The translations under genes and the position numbers were made by a program. Source: an uncultured Oscillospiraceae bacterium (GTDB lineage: Bacteria; Bacillota; Clostridia; Oscillospirales; Oscillospiraceae). From it: a stretch of 64,000 nucleotides of DNA. The first letter of the stretch is position 1. The number at the start of each line of letters is the position of its first letter. The notes under the pieces are model-generated. The model was not told the origin of the DNA. It searched no databases and saw only the letters and a program-made list of their open reading frames with translations. Shown here one piece after another: positions 1 to 7,709 of the stretch. The stretch spans positions 1-64,000 of the forward strand of contig CALWZP010000011.1 of the NCBI GenBank assembly GCA_944386055.1. The letters run 5' to 3'.

Positions 1-429
1 GAAGCTGTGCGTCAGATGGTGCTGGCAAAACGAGAAGATAGCACGAACGACCTCTATCTCCGCACACTGGAATTGGCCCAGGTGCCGGAGGAAGAATACT
101 TCGGTCATGTAGTCGCGGATGACCTGACCAAGATACTCCGCGATATTCGGGAAGCCCACAAGACTGACAGCACAACGGCAGACGAACCTTCCGCCGCCGC
201 ACAAGCCCAGCAGCAGTTGCAGACCGCCATGAATTTCGAGGGCAGCAGCGACGAAAAGAAGGCGAGGGCCTTTCTGGTGACATTTGGCATTGACTACGAT
301 GCGATCACCAAAGAACAGTTCGTCAATCTGATTGAAGTGCTGCGTCTGTCCAAGCACATGAAAAGCCCAATAAGCCAGCGGGGCAAAGGCAACATGACAC
401 ATGGAAAAGGGAAAAGAAAACGCAAATAG
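1..429 (+). CDS. Unidentified protein, 3' part only (gene begins outside the window)
   Basis: The frame is open from base 1 and stops at TAG 427-429, so this is the C-terminal part (142 residues) of a longer protein. A GTG at 7 has no ribosome site. The fragment is hydrophilic, with an Ala/Gln-rich linker in the middle (about residues 65-75) and a very basic Gly/Lys/Arg tail ending in KGKRKRK, which suggests nucleic-acid contact. No family was recognised. Base composition is visibly less GC-rich than the neighbours, which fits a gene of mobile or foreign origin, but that is inference. A strong hairpin follows directly. Confidence 0.55.
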   Translation, partial: EAVRQMVLAKREDSTNDLYLRTLELAQVPEEEYFGHVVADDLTKILRDIREAHKTDSTTADEPSAAAQAQQQLQTAMNFEGSSDEKKARAFLVTFGIDYDAITKEQFVNLIEVLRLSKHMKSPISQRGKGNMTHGKGKRKRK

Positions 430-435
430 GCAAGA

Positions 436-478
436 AAATACGCCGTATCCAGCAAAATTTGCTGAATGCGGCGTATTT
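436..478 (+). terminator. Rho-independent terminator after the left-edge gene
   Basis: Bases 436-445 (AAATACGCCG) pair perfectly with 469-478, and an inner stem (CAGC...GCTG) extends the hairpin almost to its centre. It begins 7 nt after the stop codon. The 3' side runs into a short T-rich stretch. Confidence 0.75.
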
Positions 479-542
479 CTTCATTGCCCAACCCTGCCTG
501 ACAGATGCCATAATTGTAATTCTTTCAAATTACTTTCTTATG

Positions 543-571
543 AGCACCTGTCCGAAGCGGGGGTGCTTTTT
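543..571 (+). terminator. Second terminator hairpin with T-run
   Basis: AGCACC (543-548) pairs with GGTGCT (562-567) and is followed by TTTTT. The T-run is on the plus strand, so it acts against transcription from the left. It also lies just past the 3' end of the minus-strand permease gene. Confidence 0.6.
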
Positions 572-603
572 ATGTGTGGGTGTATCCGCGGACCTGCCGG
601 CAA

Positions 604-2109
604 TCAACTGACCAGATTGGCGATGGGGTAGCAGAGCAGCGCGCAGATGATGGCACTGACAATACACATGACCAAACCGTTCAGGAATACCGTCTTGCCG
701 TTGCAGTACGGGTCGGCATAGGCCACGCCGATGGGCACATAGGCCGGCGGAATGGTGAAGGCCAGGTTGGCGCCCACGCAGACAGCCAGGGCCAGGGGGA
801 AGGGGTTGATGCCCAGCTCCAGGCACATGGGGACGCCGGCGCTGACGAAGATGATACCCACAGGCACATTGTTGGCAATATTGGTCAGGATGACGCACAG
901 CACGGCGATGATGGCCACCATGGCAAAGGGACTCAGGCCGGACACCAGCGGCACGATGTTGGCGGAAATCCAGGCAGGAATGCCGGTGGGGTTCTCGCCC
1001 ATGGCGGAGGCAATCATCATGATACCGGCCAGCAGCACCACAGGCAGCCAGTTGATCTTCTGGAACGCTTCGCCCAGATCCAGCAGAGGCTCGCCGTCCA
1101 CGCGGATCACCGCCAGCAGCACCACGGCCAGGAACAGCCAGCCGGAATCCGTGATGCGCGCCATAAAGGTATAGACGGGGTTGGTGGGAGCCACCAGAGA
1201 GATGATGCTGGGAACCACCCAGCAGAGCAGCAGCAGGATGGAGATCACGATGGTGATCTTCTCGCGCTTCTCCATGGGGCCGGGCTTCATGGCCTCGATC
1301 TTCTCCCACTGGATATTCTGCAGCTCAGGCACATCCTTGTCTACCTTGATAACAAACTTCATCCAGACCATCATGATGATCCAGATAATGGCGCCGATGG
1401 GCATACCGGCTGCCACATAGGACAGGATGCTGTAGGGCTGGCCCACGATGTTGGAGTAGATGCTCATCCAAAGGATGGGCAGGGTGTGGCAGATGGGGGT
1501 CATAGTGAAGCCGATGACCGCCGTAAAGGTGATCATGACCACCACATACTTGGGCCAGCGGTCGCCCTTGTTAAAGCCCAGGATCTTAAACATCTCATGA
1601 GCAATGCCCAGCATAAAGAACTGAGCGGGAGTGACATCCAGGAACAGAGCGATCACCAGGCCGGACAGGATCAGCATGAAGGTGAAGCTCCAGGGGCTCT
1701 TGCGGGCGACCTTGGTGGTGATGAACCACATACAGATGCGCCGCAGAGTACCGGCCTTTTCCAGTGCATAGACCACCAGCAGCGTGGCCAGCACGAACAG
1801 CACAATCCAGTTGCCGAAGGACTGCATACCAGCCTCGTAAACGCCGGACTGCTGCCAGGAGTTGGGATAGATGACCTGGGCGTCCAGCCCGAACATGACG
1901 ATGCCCAGGAAGGTGGGCCACATCATATCCACCGCCACCCACAGGTAGATCATCCCGATGAACTCACCAATGATGGCCATACCGGCGGGGGTAATGGGGT
2001 CCAGGGGCGGCAGGAAACGGAACAGGATCATGATCGCGACACCGATCAAGGATTTGACGATGTACTTGGCATCGATCTTCCCTTTTGCCGCTTGAGCAAG
2101 TGTACTCAT
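604..2109 (-). CDS. SLC13-like anion permease (IT superfamily)
   Basis: This is a 501-aa integral membrane protein with about a dozen hydrophobic segments. The family (SLC13/DASS and the wider ion transporter superfamily) imports dicarboxylates, citrate, sulfate or other organic anions, usually with Na+. The C-terminal half has a TNIANNVPVG stretch at the place of the second family SNT-type motif. The N-terminal counterpart is degenerate (DVTPAQF), so the substrate cannot be predicted. Start: ATG preceded by AAAAGGAGG. It is transcribed divergently from the molybdopterin operon across a 590-bp spacer, which suggests, without proving, that it brings in that system's substrate or exports its product. 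Confidence 0.75.
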   Translation of the reverse strand: MSTLAQAAKGKIDAKYIVKSLIGVAIMILFRFLPPLDPITPAGMAIIGEFIGMIYLWVAVDMMWPTFLGIVMFGLDAQVIYPNSWQQSGVYEAGMQSFGNWIVLFVLATLLVVYALEKAGTLRRICMWFITTKVARKSPWSFTFMLILSGLVIALFLDVTPAQFFMLGIAHEMFKILGFNKGDRWPKYVVVMITFTAVIGFTMTPICHTLPILWMSIYSNIVGQPYSILSYVAAGMPIGAIIWIIMMVWMKFVIKVDKDVPELQNIQWEKIEAMKPGPMEKREKITIVISILLLLCWVVPSIISLVAPTNPVYTFMARITDSGWLFLAVVLLAVIRVDGEPLLDLGEAFQKINWLPVVLLAGIMMIASAMGENPTGIPAWISANIVPLVSGLSPFAMVAIIAVLCVILTNIANNVPVGIIFVSAGVPMCLELGINPFPLALAVCVGANLAFTIPPAYVPIGVAYADPYCNGKTVFLNGLVMCIVSAIICALLCYPIANLVS

Positions 2110-2699
2110 TTGGGTGCCTCCTTTTAAAACTTTTCTCTCTCCCCTGAGCCGTTGACAGCGGCTGTCGGCTCAGGGCTTCTCTCCGCTCTGCTGGAGCGAC
2201 TGTTGGTGAGCAGAACCGGCTGAGCGGGCCGGTATGCTCAGGTGTGCTGGTCCGGGAATGTCCTCACGGCTGTTACTCTAAAGTATCGAGTAACCCGAAA
2301 GTCAAGCTGTTTTTCCCCAAAAGCAGGAATTTCGCTGTCCGTTTTGTTACATTGCCAATTTTTTAACAGCTGTTTTTGGATAATTCGTCAATTTTATCTT
2401 CCTCCTTTTGGAGTTTTTCCCCATTCTCACGAGCTTTAAAACTCCCATTTTTTTATTTTCCCCCCTTTTTCTTCCGTCCAAAACCTTTGAGCCTCTCCAG
2501 AGTTTTTCTGCTTCCGCCTTAAAATTTTTTCTCACAACGCTCCGGTTGTCAGCCGTTTTCTTTTGATGTTTCCCATCCCCCACCTCCGATGCTAAAATAA
2601 TTATCGACAGCGGAAGAACCGTTGAGGCTGTGTCTGGCCCTCCGGTGTGAGCAGCCGGAGCCCCTGGTCAGCATATGAGGAAAATAAGGAGGAATTACC
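2110..2699. other. 590-bp divergent intergenic region, no gene
   Basis: This spacer separates the permease (minus) from the molybdopterin operon (plus) and must hold both promoters. About 2380-2580 is strikingly pyrimidine-rich on the plus strand and AT-rich overall. Short reading frames here lack ribosome sites and show no coding character. A CTCCGG/CCGGAG inverted repeat lies at about 2640-2662, about 40 nt before the operon start. No known riboswitch was recognised. The length is ample for a LysR-type activator site. Confidence 0.6.
2142..2175 (-). promoter_or_regulatory. Leader hairpin upstream of the permease gene
   Basis: CCCTGAGCCG (2142-2151) pairs with 2166-2175, with an inner ACAGC/GCTGT stem. 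It lies in the 5' leader of the permease gene, about 30 nt before its start codon. There is no T-run on the minus strand, so an mRNA-stabilising or translational role is more likely than termination. Confidence 0.4.
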
Positions 2700-5051
2700 A
2701 TGAGCATCGAGTATGATCGCGTCGTAACTTCCACCGCCTGGTCCCCCGGCCCCGGCTGCCACGGCGGCTGCGGCGTCAAGATCTATGTCAAGGGCGACAA
2801 GGTGGTCAAGGTCGAGGGCGACAGAGATCACCCCTATAACCACGGGCGCGGATGTTCCCGCCTGCTGGCCATGACCCAGTTCATGTACCATCCCGAGCGC
2901 ATCCTCTATCCCCTGAAGCGCATCGGTCCCCGGGGCGACGGCCGCTTCGAGCGCATCACCTGGGATGAGGCCTATGACATCATTGAGGAGAAGTTCAACA
3001 AGATCAAGGAAGAGTACGGCGCCAACTCCGTCATCTTCATTCAGGGCACCGGCCGCGACATCGGCGGCCCCATGTCCATCGTGGCCTATAACTACGGCAG
3101 CGCCAACTGGTCTCAGCTGGGTCTGGCCGGTCAGGCCTGCTACGGCCCCCGTCTGGGCGCCATGTCCGCCGTGCAGGGCGACAACTCCATCTGCGACTGC
3201 TCTCAGTTCCTGGAGAAGCGTTATGACGATCCCCGGTGGAAGGCCCCCAAGGTCATTATCATCTGGGCCCAGGACCCCACCCGCGGATGCCAGGACGGCT
3301 TCTATGGCAACTGGATTGTGGACTGCATGAAGCGCGGCTCCAAGCTGATCGTGGTGGATCCCCGCCAAAACTGGCTGACCTCCCGTGCCGAGTACCATCT
3401 GCAGCTGCGCCCCGGCACCGACGCCGCCATCGCCATGGCCATGATCAATGTGATCATCGAGAACGACTGGTATGACCACGAGTTCGTGGAGAAGTGGTGC
3501 TCCGGCTTCGAGGAGCTGAAGGAGCGCGCCAAGGAGTACACCCTGGAGAAGGTGTCCGCCCTGACCTGGGTGCCCAAGGAGACCATCTACGAGGCGGCCA
3601 AGATGTACGCCGAGAACTCCCCCGGCTCCGCCATCCAGTGGGGCCTGCCCCTGGACCAGATCGCCGACGGCGTTCACGCCGCCCAGGCGGTGAACGACCT
3701 GTGGGCCATCACCGGCAATCTGGATGTTCCCGGCGGCCAGGTCATCGCCCGCAACGGCTATCATGTCTCCGCCTATCCCTTCGACAACTATCAGCTGGCC
3801 GATATGTTCGGCGAGGAGTTCGTGGAGGATGTGGTCCAGAAGCGCATCGGCTCTGACGAGTACGGCTGGCTGCGCAAATGGCGCTGCTACATCCAGCCCG
3901 ACCTGGCCATCGACCAGATGCTGACTCAGAAGCCCTATCCCATCAAGGCCACCTGGACCCAGACCGCCAACCCCGTGGCCCGGGGCGCCGATGTGAAGCT
4001 GCACTATCAGGCCATGATGGCCATGGACTTCAATGTGGTGGTGGACCTGTTCCACAACGCCACCACCATGGCGGTGGCCGACATCATCCTGCCCGCCTCC
4101 ACCTTTGCCGAGCGCACCGGCTTCCGCAGCTGGTTCGAGCCCGTTCAGATCATCCAGCCCGCCGTCCAGGTCGGCGAGTGCAAGAACGACTGGGACATCG
4201 CCTGCGAGATGGCCGCCCGCTTCAACCCCGACTTTGCCAAGCGCTTCCCCAACGGCTTCAAGGACTATATGGACTGGCGCCTGGAGCCCTCCGGCGAGAC
4301 CTATGAGAGCCTGAAGGCCAAGGGCGGCTGGAAGTGGGCCGACGCCGAGTGCAAGACCGAGGAAGTGGAGTCCAAGGTACCCTGGATCCCCTACTACCGC
4401 TATAAGACCGGCGCGCTGCGCGCCGACGGCAAGCCCGGCTTCCGTACTCCCTCCGGCAAGGTGGAGCTGTATTCCACTCAGAATGTGGATTGGGGCGCCA
4501 CCGGCTCCACTCTCGTGGATCCTCTGCCCCACTTCACCGAGCCCATCGAGTCCCCTGTCTCCACCCCCGACATCTACAAGCACTTCCCGCTGATCATGAT
4601 CACCGGCCGCCGCTCCCCCGTGTTCTTCCACGCGGAGCACCGCAACATCCCCTGGCTGCGTGAGCTGGACCCCTATCCCGATGTGGAGCTTCCCCCCAAT
4701 GTGGCCCGGGACGCCAAGGTCGAGGAAGGCGAGTGGGTCTGGGTGGAGAGCGCCCGCGGGCGTGTCCGCCGCAAGGTCAAGATCAACCCCGGCCTGCACC
4801 CCAAGACCATCTCCTGCGAGCATGGCTGGTGGCTGCCTGAGACTGAGGGCCGCTCCCCCTACCTGTACGGCTGCTTCGATGTGTCCATCAACAACCTGAC
4901 CCCCCACGGCGCTCAGGGCGTCACCGGCTACAGCGGCAGCGGCTACAAGACCACCCTGGTCCGCATCAAGAAGATGGGCGAGGGCAGCCCCTGCTGGCCC
5001 CCTGTTACGGTGTGGGGCAGATGGCCTCAGTACTACAAGGACAGCAAGTGA
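2700..5051 (+). CDS. Molybdopterin oxidoreductase, DMSO reductase family, catalytic subunit
   Basis: This 783-aa protein has the usual order of the family: an N-terminal Fe-S segment, a long molybdopterin domain (about 55-560) and a C-terminal dinucleotide-binding domain (about 590-770, starting near MITGRRSPVFF). The Fe-S segment has C20-X3-C24-X27-C52; the position of the usual first Cys is Gly17. C147 in QACYGPR is the probable Mo ligand. There is no Tat signal and no membrane segment, so the enzyme is cytoplasmic. Start: ATG after AAGGAGG. The next gene encodes a small Fe-S electron carrier. Related enzymes include acetylene hydratase and gut catechol dehydroxylases, but the reaction cannot be assigned from sequence alone. 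Confidence 0.9.
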   Translation: MSIEYDRVVTSTAWSPGPGCHGGCGVKIYVKGDKVVKVEGDRDHPYNHGRGCSRLLAMTQFMYHPERILYPLKRIGPRGDGRFERITWDEAYDIIEEKFNKIKEEYGANSVIFIQGTGRDIGGPMSIVAYNYGSANWSQLGLAGQACYGPRLGAMSAVQGDNSICDCSQFLEKRYDDPRWKAPKVIIIWAQDPTRGCQDGFYGNWIVDCMKRGSKLIVVDPRQNWLTSRAEYHLQLRPGTDAAIAMAMINVIIENDWYDHEFVEKWCSGFEELKERAKEYTLEKVSALTWVPKETIYEAAKMYAENSPGSAIQWGLPLDQIADGVHAAQAVNDLWAITGNLDVPGGQVIARNGYHVSAYPFDNYQLADMFGEEFVEDVVQKRIGSDEYGWLRKWRCYIQPDLAIDQMLTQKPYPIKATWTQTANPVARGADVKLHYQAMMAMDFNVVVDLFHNATTMAVADIILPASTFAERTGFRSWFEPVQIIQPAVQVGECKNDWDIACEMAARFNPDFAKRFPNGFKDYMDWRLEPSGETYESLKAKGGWKWADAECKTEEVESKVPWIPYYRYKTGALRADGKPGFRTPSGKVELYSTQNVDWGATGSTLVDPLPHFTEPIESPVSTPDIYKHFPLIMITGRRSPVFFHAEHRNIPWLRELDPYPDVELPPNVARDAKVEEGEWVWVESARGRVRRKVKINPGLHPKTISCEHGWWLPETEGRSPYLYGCFDVSINNLTPHGAQGVTGYSGSGYKTTLVRIKKMGEGSPCWPPVTVWGRWPQYYKDSK

Positions 5052-5068
5052 GGAAGGAGTGAGTACAC

Positions 5069-5413
5069 ATGGCTAAAAAAGGTATTCTGGTTGATATGAA
5101 CTACTGCACCGGCTGCCACGCCTGCGAGGTGGCCTGCAAGCAGGAGAATCAGTTCCCCGTGGGGATCTGCGGCATCAAGATCCATGAGCTGATCATGGAG
5201 GAGGGGCTGAACACCGACCGCGTCCACTTCGACTACTATCCCCACTTCACCACCCACTGCAATCTGTGTGCCTCCCGTATTTCCTCCGGCGAGGATACCG
5301 AGCCCGCCTGCTGCAAGCACTGCGGCACCTTCTCTCTCCACTATGGCGATATTGAAGACCTGGTGAAGATGATGGAGACCATGCCCCGCGCCGTGCTGCA
5401 CAGCCCCCTGTAA
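5069..5413 (+). CDS. Small two-cluster [4Fe-4S] electron-transfer subunit
   Basis: This 114-aa protein starts 17 nt after the molybdopterin subunit, with a GGAAGGAG ribosome site. C13-X2-C16-X2-C19-X3-C23 and C64-X2-C67...C81/C82-X2-C85 supply ligands for two cubane clusters in the interleaved pattern of DmsB/FdhB-type subunits (for example C13, C16, C19, C85 and C23, C64, C67, C81). Usual beta subunits bind four clusters in about 180-250 residues, so this is a minimal version. It lacks a membrane anchor. It most likely hands electrons to the catalytic subunit in the cytoplasm, from an unknown donor. Confidence 0.85.
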   Translation: MAKKGILVDMNYCTGCHACEVACKQENQFPVGICGIKIHELIMEEGLNTDRVHFDYYPHFTTHCNLCASRISSGEDTEPACCKHCGTFSLHYGDIEDLVKMMETMPRAVLHSPL

Positions 5414-5437
5414 GGTACACAACTCAATCAAGGATCC

Positions 5438-5466
5438 GCGGACGGCCGGTCCGGCCGGCCGTCCGC
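5438..5466 (+). promoter_or_regulatory. Strong intercistronic hairpin without T-run
   Basis: A perfect 12-bp stem of only G, C and one A-T pair (5438-5449 with 5455-5466) lies between the Fe-S gene and the 66-aa gene. No T-run follows and the downstream gene has its own ribosome site. An RNA processing or stabilising element that sets relative subunit levels is more likely than a full terminator. Confidence 0.5.
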
Positions 5467-5487
5467 CCTCTGAAAGGAGAGACCGGA

Positions 5488-5688
5488 ATGGCTCAGTTAA
5501 CTTATTCCTATTGCCGCCATGAATACGACCGCATCCCCTATCAGCTGAAGAAGGACCTGGACACCATCCTTGGTGACTCCAAGGCTGATGAGGAGACCAA
5601 GAAGCTGGTGGCCGATGTCTGCAAGGCGATGGAGCGTGCTGTGAACGACATGTGCCGCCTCGCCAGCGACCAGCTGATCCCCCGCTGA
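5488..5688 (+). CDS. Small protein of unknown function, 66 aa
   Basis: The ATG follows an AAAGGAGAG ribosome site, and the gene sits between the Fe-S subunit and the acetyltransferase on the same strand, 74 and 32 bp away. The protein is charged and probably all-helical, with His10, Cys9, Cys42 and Cys56 as the only evident metal-capable residues. It has no membrane segment and no family was recognised. Its position suggests a third subunit, assembly factor or chaperone for the molybdopterin enzyme; that is inference from context only. Confidence 0.7.
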   Translation: MAQLTYSYCRHEYDRIPYQLKKDLDTILGDSKADEETKKLVADVCKAMERAVNDMCRLASDQLIPR

Positions 5689-5720
5689 GGCGACGCCCTA
5701 TCCCAAGGAGGTTTTGTCCC

Positions 5721-6284
5721 ATGAGCGATCATATCCTGACCTACCATGAGATCAAGCGTGAGGAGATCCCCCGCAGCGCTGAGATCGTCTTTCGCGCGTT
5801 CAATCAGGCTGCGGAGCGGGAGAACTATCCCAAGACCCCCAGCATCGAGCCGGTGACCACCCGCCTCACCGAGTATCTGGACGACAAGGGGATCCCCGGG
5901 CTGCTCTATGGCGGCTATGTGGACGGCGTTCAAGTGGGGTTCTTCATGCTGCGCAAGCTGGGCATCGACGAGGAGACCTGGGAGATCAGTATGCTCAGTG
6001 TGGACCCGGAGTATCAGGGCCAGGGCTACGGCGCCAGACTGCTGGAGCGGGCCCTCCAGAAGATTCTGGATCTCAAGGGTGTGCTGGCCGTGGCCGCGGT
6101 GATGGAACGCAGCACCCATGTGCTGACCATGCTGGCAAATCACGGCTTCACCTGCGAGGCCTCCGGAGTCCCGGTGGGGCAGGATCTGTCCATCTGGATG
6201 CTGCGCAAGGACATGAAAAACGCGGCGGCCGCCTCCTGCTCTCCCGAGAGCTGCGAGGGCTGCTCCGGCGGCTGCGCGGGTTGA
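5721..6284 (+). CDS. GNAT-family N-acetyltransferase with Cys-rich tail
   Basis: This 187-aa protein starts at the ATG after AAGGAGG at 5706-5712; an earlier in-frame start at 5652 overlaps the previous gene and lacks a ribosome site. Motif A of the GNAT fold is clear: a beta strand LSVDPEYQGQGYGARLL followed by a helix (about residues 91-110), which binds acetyl-CoA. The last 16 residues are unusual, four Cys in SCSPESCEGCSGGCAG, resembling short metal-binding tails. It is the last gene before a strong terminator. The acceptor substrate is unknown; small molecules or a partner in the operon are possible. Confidence 0.8.
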   Translation: MSDHILTYHEIKREEIPRSAEIVFRAFNQAAERENYPKTPSIEPVTTRLTEYLDDKGIPGLLYGGYVDGVQVGFFMLRKLGIDEETWEISMLSVDPEYQGQGYGARLLERALQKILDLKGVLAVAAVMERSTHVLTMLANHGFTCEASGVPVGQDLSIWMLRKDMKNAAAASCSPESCEGCSGGCAG

Positions 6285-6307
6285 ACGCGTTCCCCTGCCG
6301 GGAAGTC

Positions 6308-6343
6308 AATCGGGCGCCCTGCCTTTTGGCAGGGCGCCCGATT
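6308..6343. terminator. Bidirectional terminator between convergent genes
   Basis: A perfect 16-bp GC-rich stem (6308-6323 with 6328-6343) with a TTTT loop lies between the acetyltransferase (plus) and LysR (minus) genes, which converge here. Confidence 0.85.
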
Positions 6344-6365
6344 CTGTCTTTCTGTCATTGCAACC

Positions 6366-7295
6366 TTATAAATCCCAGTTCCGGTATTTCAGATAGTGCT
6401 CCTCCACCCGCTGGTACTCCTTCTGAAGCTGTTTTGCGTACCGTTCCAGGTACTTGCCCGCGTTCTGATCCTGCCAGACGCAGAACAGGGTCTCCAGCAC
6501 ATCGGTGTCAAAGTGGGTAAGGCTGGCGTTCTGCGCCGTCTGCGCCATGCAGCTGCCGAAGAAGATCCCCCGGTCCAGCTCCGCCGCGGTATAGATGGAA
6601 TCCCGGTTGGGGACGATGACGATCTCCGCCGGAGCAAAGCCGTACCGGCGGCTTTCTTTTCTGGCCCGCAGCTGGGTGCTGGCCTCGCTCTCCCCTTCAA
6701 AGGAGTCGATGAGCATGGGCTGCCTGGCAAAGACATGATAGTCCGCCCCCGGCTGGTTGAGCCGGTTGTACCTGGACACCACCACCTGCATGGGGGTGGT
6801 GATCAGAGGCAGTTTGTGCAGTCCCTCCACCTTGGGCAGAAACCGCTTGTGGATCAGGATCATATCCAGCTCGTTTTTGTACAGCATGTCCAGCAGTTTG
6901 TTGGGCTCGTGCCGCTCCCCCAGCAGGAACAGGTCGGGAAAATCCTTTCGCAGCACCGCCATGGCCGTCCCCGGTGCGGGGCCGAAATCGATCCAATTCT
7001 GATAGCCGATGCGAATGTTCCGCACCTGGCTTGCCCGGCTCTCCTCGATCTCCGCCTGCAGCGCCTGGAAGCCGTCCACCACACTGCGGAAGAAGTTATA
7101 GTATTTCAGGCCGTTTTCCGTCAGCTCCACCCGATTGCGGGAACGGTAAAGCAGCTGTACCCCCAGGTCTTCCTCCAAACCGGCGATGTGTTTGCTTACC
7201 GCCTGCTGGGAGATGTACATCTGCTTCCCCACCTCGGTGAAATTCAGCGTCTCCGCCAGGCACAGAAAATATTTGATGTTCAGCTCATTGATCAC
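6366..7295 (-). CDS. LysR-family transcriptional regulator
   Basis: This 309-aa regulator has an N-terminal winged helix-turn-helix (about residues 3-60, with FTEVGKQMYISQQAVSKHI as the recognition region) and a LysR substrate-binding domain. The start is GTG at 7295, placed 10 nt after GGGAGGA; a longer in-frame ATG start at 7349 would add an Arg/Glu-rich extension unlike the family. The gene converges on the molybdopterin operon and is the nearest candidate for its inducer-responsive regulator. The ligand is unknown. Confidence 0.85.
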   Translation of the reverse strand: MINELNIKYFLCLAETLNFTEVGKQMYISQQAVSKHIAGLEEDLGVQLLYRSRNRVELTENGLKYYNFFRSVVDGFQALQAEIEESRASQVRNIRIGYQNWIDFGPAPGTAMAVLRKDFPDLFLLGERHEPNKLLDMLYKNELDMILIHKRFLPKVEGLHKLPLITTPMQVVVSRYNRLNQPGADYHVFARQPMLIDSFEGESEASTQLRARKESRRYGFAPAEIVIVPNRDSIYTAAELDRGIFFGSCMAQTAQNASLTHFDTDVLETLFCVWQDQNAGKYLERYAKQLQKEYQRVEEHYLKYRNWDL

Positions 7296-7434
7296 GGCTT
7301 CTGATTCCTCCCCCGGGTCCTCTTCCCGCCTTCGCCGCGCTTGGGACACAAAACCAATCTATTTTTTCTCTGAATACCAATATTATATTACAACAATCTG
7401 GTTGTGACAAGAGGGAGTTGCCCGACAGACGCAG

Positions 7435-7473
7435 ACAGCGGCGGCCTGCGCACAATGCGCAGGCCGCCGCTGT
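7435..7473 (-). terminator. Hairpin terminator after the feo operon
   Basis: An 18-bp perfect stem (7435-7452 with 7456-7473) follows the stop codon of the small FeoB-associated gene. No clear T-run is present on the minus strand, so termination is inferred from stem strength and position. Confidence 0.65.
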
Positions 7474-7489
7474 GATTTCTGATTCCGGT

Positions 7490-7669
7490 TCAGGCGCTGG
7501 GGTGGTTCTCCTTGCGGGATGGGCCGCCGCAGTGGCAGCTCCCGCTGCACCCGGGGCACCCCCCGGCGCAGCCGCCCTGCCGTTTGGTCTTGAGGATAGA
7601 CCGTACCGCAAGGGCCACCACGCCAGCCAGGATCAGAATTGCGATCAGATTGGGAAGAAACTCTGGCAT
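7490..7669 (-). CDS. FeoB-associated Cys-rich membrane protein
   Basis: A 59-aa gene follows feoB by 40 bp, with a ribosome site AAGGAGG before its ATG. One N-terminal membrane segment (about residues 7-25) is followed by a basic stretch and a Cys/Gly-rich tail with five Cys (GGCAGGCPGCSGSCHC). This is the layout of the FeoB-associated Cys-rich proteins found beside feoB in Firmicutes. It probably binds or hands over Fe2+ at the inner face of the membrane. Confidence 0.88.
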   Translation of the reverse strand: MPEFLPNLIAILILAGVVALAVRSILKTKRQGGCAGGCPGCSGSCHCGGPSRKENHPSA

Positions 7670-7709
7670 ATCGCCTCACCCTCCTTGGGGAATTGTCGTG
7701 CGAAACGGC

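Noticed and set aside
574-2127. Long plus-strand open frame over the permease gene
   Set aside because: Antisense to a clear membrane protein; His/Asp/Gly-rich composition typical of shadows in GC-rich genes, no ribosome site.
2601-4907. 768-codon minus-strand frame opposite the molybdopterin gene
   Set aside because: Shadow frame caused by codon bias; Gly/Val/Leu/His-rich, no family match, opposite a well-supported gene.
2700-5051. Naming the enzyme acetylene hydratase, catechol dehydroxylase or formate dehydrogenase
   Set aside because: The Fe-S motif is atypical and no substrate-specific residues could be identified, so only the family is given.
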